Below, in pieces: positions 61,352-64,000 of a stretch of DNA of 64,000 nucleotides (its first letter is position 1; every line of letters begins with the position of its first letter). A program made the translations under genes and the position numbers. Below the pieces are notes generated by a model that worked only from the letters and a program-made list of their open reading frames with translations, ran no database searches and had not been told where the DNA came from. The stretch comes from DAISKN01 sp963716925 (GTDB lineage: Bacteria > Acidobacteriota > Vicinamibacteria > Marinacidobacterales > SMYC01): the NCBI GenBank assembly GCA_963716925.1, contig CAVQUX010000010.1:1-64000 (forward strand). The letters run 5' to 3'.

Positions 61352-62978
61352 ATGCCTTCCATCTACGACATCGGTCTCGAGAAGAACCCGGCGAACTTCC
61401 AGCCCCTGACGCCCCTTCCCTTCCTCTCTCGCGCGGCCGCGGTGTACCCCGACCACCCCGCCGTCATCCACGGCAATCGCTCCTACTCCTACCGGGAGCT
61501 CTACCGGCGCTCGCGCCGGCTCGCGAGCGCGCTCGCGCGCCGCGGAGTGGGCCGGGGCGATACCGTGAGCGTCATGGCGCCGAACATCCCCGAAATGCTC
61601 GAGGCGCATTACGGAGTCCCCATGACGGGGGCGGTGCTGAACGCTCTCAACATCCGGCTGGACGCCGAGACCATTGGATTCATCCTCGACCACGGCGAAG
61701 CCAAGGTCCTCCTCACCGACCGCGAGCTCAGTCCTGTCATCCGGAAAGCCCTCGGCGGCATTTCGAGAAAACCTCTCGTCGTGGACATCGATGATCCTCT
61801 GGCCGGGGACGGAGACCTGCTGGGAGAGATCGACTACGAGGCATTCCTCGAGGAGGGAGACCCGGAGCATCCATGGGAGCTTCCCGAGGACGAATGGGAC
61901 GCCATCGCCCTCAACTACACTTCGGGAACCACTGGGAACCCCAAAGGGGTCGTCTACCACCACCGAGGCGCGTATTTGCTCGCCGCGGGGAACCTTCTCG
62001 CGTGGAACATGCCGGCCCACCCCGTGTACCTCTGGACCCTTCCCATGTTCCACTGCAACGGCTGGTGCTTCCCCTGGTCTCTCAGCATCAACGCGGGAAC
62101 GCACGTGTGCCTTCGGAAGGTAACGCCCGACTCGATTCACGAAGCGATACGTCGAAACGCGGTCACTCACCTGTGCGGCGCGCCGATCGTGATGCGGATG
62201 ATCGCCGATGCCGTGGCGCAAAAGGGGCGGCCGACCGACGTGGGCGTCGAGGTCGCGACCGCCGCCGCTCCGCCTCCGGCACCCGTCATCCGGGCGATGG
62301 AGGAAGCGGGGTTTCGCGTCACCCATCTCTACGGTTTGACGGAGACCTACGGCCCGGCGGTGGTGAGCTCATGGCACCGGGAGTGGGACGAGCTGCCGCT
62401 TCCGGAGCGCGCCTCGAAGAAAGCTCGTCAGGGAGTCCGCTATCCCGTGCTCGAAGACTTGCGTGTCGCGAGCCCCGAGACACTTCTGCGCCGTGCCCGC
62501 CGACGGAACGACGATGGGCGAGGTCTTCTTTCGCGGCAACGTGGTGATGAAAGGCTACTTGAAGAACCCGAAGGCGACGGAGCAGGCGTTCGCGGGCGGG
62601 TGGTTCCACTCCGGGGACCTCGGAGTCCTGCACCAGGACGGCTACATCGAGCTCAGGGACCGCTCGAAGGACATCATCATTTCCGGGGGCGAGAACATCT
62701 CGACGATCGAGGTGGAATCCGTCCTCTACAAGCACCCCGCGGTGCAGGAAGCGGCTGTCGTCGCCCGCCCCGACGAAAAGTGGGGAGAGACCCCGTGCGC
62801 GTTCGTGACTCTGAAGCCCGGCTCGCCGCCCATCGAAGCGGCGGAAATCATCGACTTCTGCCGGCAGCATCTCGCGCATTTCAAGGTGCCGAAGACGGTG
62901 GTCTTCGGAGAGCTCCCGAAGACCTCGACGGGGAAAGTGCAGAAGTTCGTCCTGCGAGAGAGGGCACGCGGCACCTAG
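61352..62978 (+). CDS. Medium/long-chain acyl-CoA ligase, frameshifted
   Basis: AMP-forming acyl-CoA synthetase of about 540 residues. AMP motif NYTSGTTGNPKGVV, YGLTETYGPAV, then after a frame change near 62495 ADGTTMGEVFFRGN, WFHSGDLGVLHQDGYIEL and KTSTGKVQKFVLRE, the A10 lysine motif. The FHCNGW segment (PMFHCNGWCFPW) is typical of AMP-ligases related to fatty-acyl-CoA and plant 4CL-like enzymes. A single deletion near 62495 fixes the frame. ATG at 61352. Diverges from the Oar-like receptor gene. Confidence 0.87.
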
Positions 62979-63017
62979 TCGCCTCGTTCGTGGTTCAGAG
63001 GGTGATAGAGTTGCGGC

Positions 63018-64000
63018 GTGCCCGAACGAAGCGCGGCCGGCACCCGCGGTCTGCGCCGCGTCCTTTCGGAGGGCTGGCGGTTTGCGCTCGGTTTGACACT
63101 GGTGGCGCTGAGCGCAGCGGCCTTCGCCATCGCGTTTCGAGCCGCGCTCGCCTACGTCCTGCGAGCAGCCGCGGATGCGCCGGACGTGGTCTCCGCGATG
63201 AAACAGGCTCCTCTCTGGATGCGCTTGTTCGCGCCCGCTCTCGGGGGGCTCCTCGCCGGATTCCTGGGCCTCATCGTCGCAAGGGTGCCGGCGGGGCATG
63301 GAGTAGGCGACGTCATGGAAGCGATCGTTCTCGGCCGCGTACAGTTGTCCATACGGCTGACGCTCCTGAAGTCCCTGGCCTCCTGGCTCGCGATCGCGTT
63401 CGGCGGATCCATCGGTCGAGAGGGGCCTCTCATCCAGTTCGGGGGAGCCGCCGGCAAGCGCGTTAGCGACGGGCTCGCGCTACCCGCGGAACGGGGCCGC
63501 ATTCTCATCGCCGCGGGCACCGCCGCGGGTTTCGCCGCCGCCTACAACACGCCATTCGCCGCGGTGCTGTTCGTCCTCGAGGTCGTGACCGGTGTCGTCG
63601 TGCTGGACGCGGTCGTCCCCACGGTCGTCGCCACGGTGATCGCCTCCACGGCGACGCGCGCGGTCGTGGGCGAAGGTCCGATTTATGGTCAGCGCGCGTT
63701 CCACCTGCAGTCGTCCGGCGAGCTCCTTTCTTTCGCGCTGCTGGGACTGGTCATCGCTTTCGCTGCCCAGGGATTCATGCACCTCTTGTGGTTCGGCGAA
63801 AGGGCCTTTCGCCGCTCACCCCTCCGCCTTCCCTGGCGTCCTGCCGCGGGCGGCCTCCTCGCGGGAGCCGTCGTCGTCTTCATTCCCGAAGTCGCCGGCA
63901 ACGGCTACGAGCCCCTCAACGTTCTCCTCGACGGGCAATTCGCGGTCGGCTTCGTGGCCCTCTTGCTCCTGGGCAAGTGCCTCGCGACGACGGCGTCGGT
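63018..64000 (+). CDS. ClC-family chloride channel/transporter (3' end beyond the window)
   Basis: From GTG 63018 the frame is open to the right edge (about 327 codons). Membrane-rich, with the three anion-pore motifs of ClC proteins: GSIGREGP (the gating Glu is in this motif), GTAAGFAAAYNTPFAAVLFVLE, and a selectivity start GHGVGDVME corresponding to the GSGIP position, where the usual Ser is replaced by His. Function in anion/proton exchange is likely, but the last part (and any CBS domains) is outside. The position of the start is uncertain. Confidence 0.87.
   Translation, partial: MPERSAAGTRGLRRVLSEGWRFALGLTLVALSAAAFAIAFRAALAYVLRAAADAPDVVSAMKQAPLWMRLFAPALGGLLAGFLGLIVARVPAGHGVGDVMEAIVLGRVQLSIRLTLLKSLASWLAIAFGGSIGREGPLIQFGGAAGKRVSDGLALPAERGRILIAAGTAAGFAAAYNTPFAAVLFVLEVVTGVVVLDAVVPTVVATVIASTATRAVVGEGPIYGQRAFHLQSSGELLSFALLGLVIAFAAQGFMHLLWFGERAFRRSPLRLPWRPAAGGLLAGAVVVFIPEVAGNGYEPLNVLLDGQFAVGFVALLLLGKCLATTAS

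Overview
The window looks like a GC-rich chromosome segment of a Gram-negative bacterium, most likely an Acidobacteriota member of the Thermoanaerobaculia/Vicinamibacteria type. The signs are a complete Tol-Pal envelope operon, an Oar-like TonB-dependent receptor with an N-terminal carboxypeptidase-regulatory domain, PEGA, PilZ and Ser/Thr-kinase proteins, a chromosomal parAB, and a lexA-imuA-imuB-dnaE2 mutasome. No rRNA, tRNA or CRISPR array was found. The taxonomic call is an inference from gene content.

Left accessory region (1 to about 12.4 kb). An ECF sigma factor overlaps a zinc-finger membrane protein (possible anti-sigma) cut by the left edge. Divergently there is a run of exported proteins: an outer-membrane/Ig-repeat protein, a metzincin-type metalloprotease, a subtilase, a trypsin-like protease and an unknown secreted protein. 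Nearly all carry frameshifts; the subtilase and trypsin-like genes keep recognisable catalytic motifs, but in different frames. Next comes a lone, frameshifted, C-terminally cut DISARM helicase gene (drmD) in a very GC-rich block. The density of frameshifts here is far higher than in the rest of the window.

Small-module region (12.35 to 16.6 kb): an unknown protein with a short collagen-like tail, a Phd/VapC-type toxin-antitoxin pair with a palindromic operator, a ribbon-helix-helix/MazF-type pair bracketed by two direct repeats of about 110 bp, and a three-gene unit of unknown function. The promoter of that unit lies at the edge of one repeat and implies a leaderless mRNA.

Core region (16.6 to 42.5 kb). 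Leftward genes: PEGA and phosphatase, V4R and flavin reductase, DsbD-like protein, RodZ-like HTH, parB-parA, bifunctional nuclease, miaB, recN. Rightward: tolQ-tolR-tolA/tonB-tolB-pal-cpoB, then ssb. After a gene-poor stretch with a strong intrinsic terminator come a polysaccharide deacetylase, a methyltransferase, a DUF4388-DnaJ-TPR fusion, an amidase, a P5C dehydrogenase and a Ser/Thr kinase.

Right region (42.7 to 64 kb): an exported HD-like protein, a third toxin-antitoxin pair, the SOS mutasome preceded by a perfect palindromic LexA-type operator, an unusual repeat cluster that duplicates the dnaE2 start, then lipoproteins, acyl-CoA metabolism genes, a LOG-family protein, a large alpha/beta-hydrolase, the Oar-like receptor, another acyl-CoA ligase and a ClC channel cut by the right edge. 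Single-base frameshifts also break otherwise normal core genes (parB, tolB, the amidase, the acyl-CoA ligase, the PilZ and PEGA genes), so some indels are probably sequence errors.
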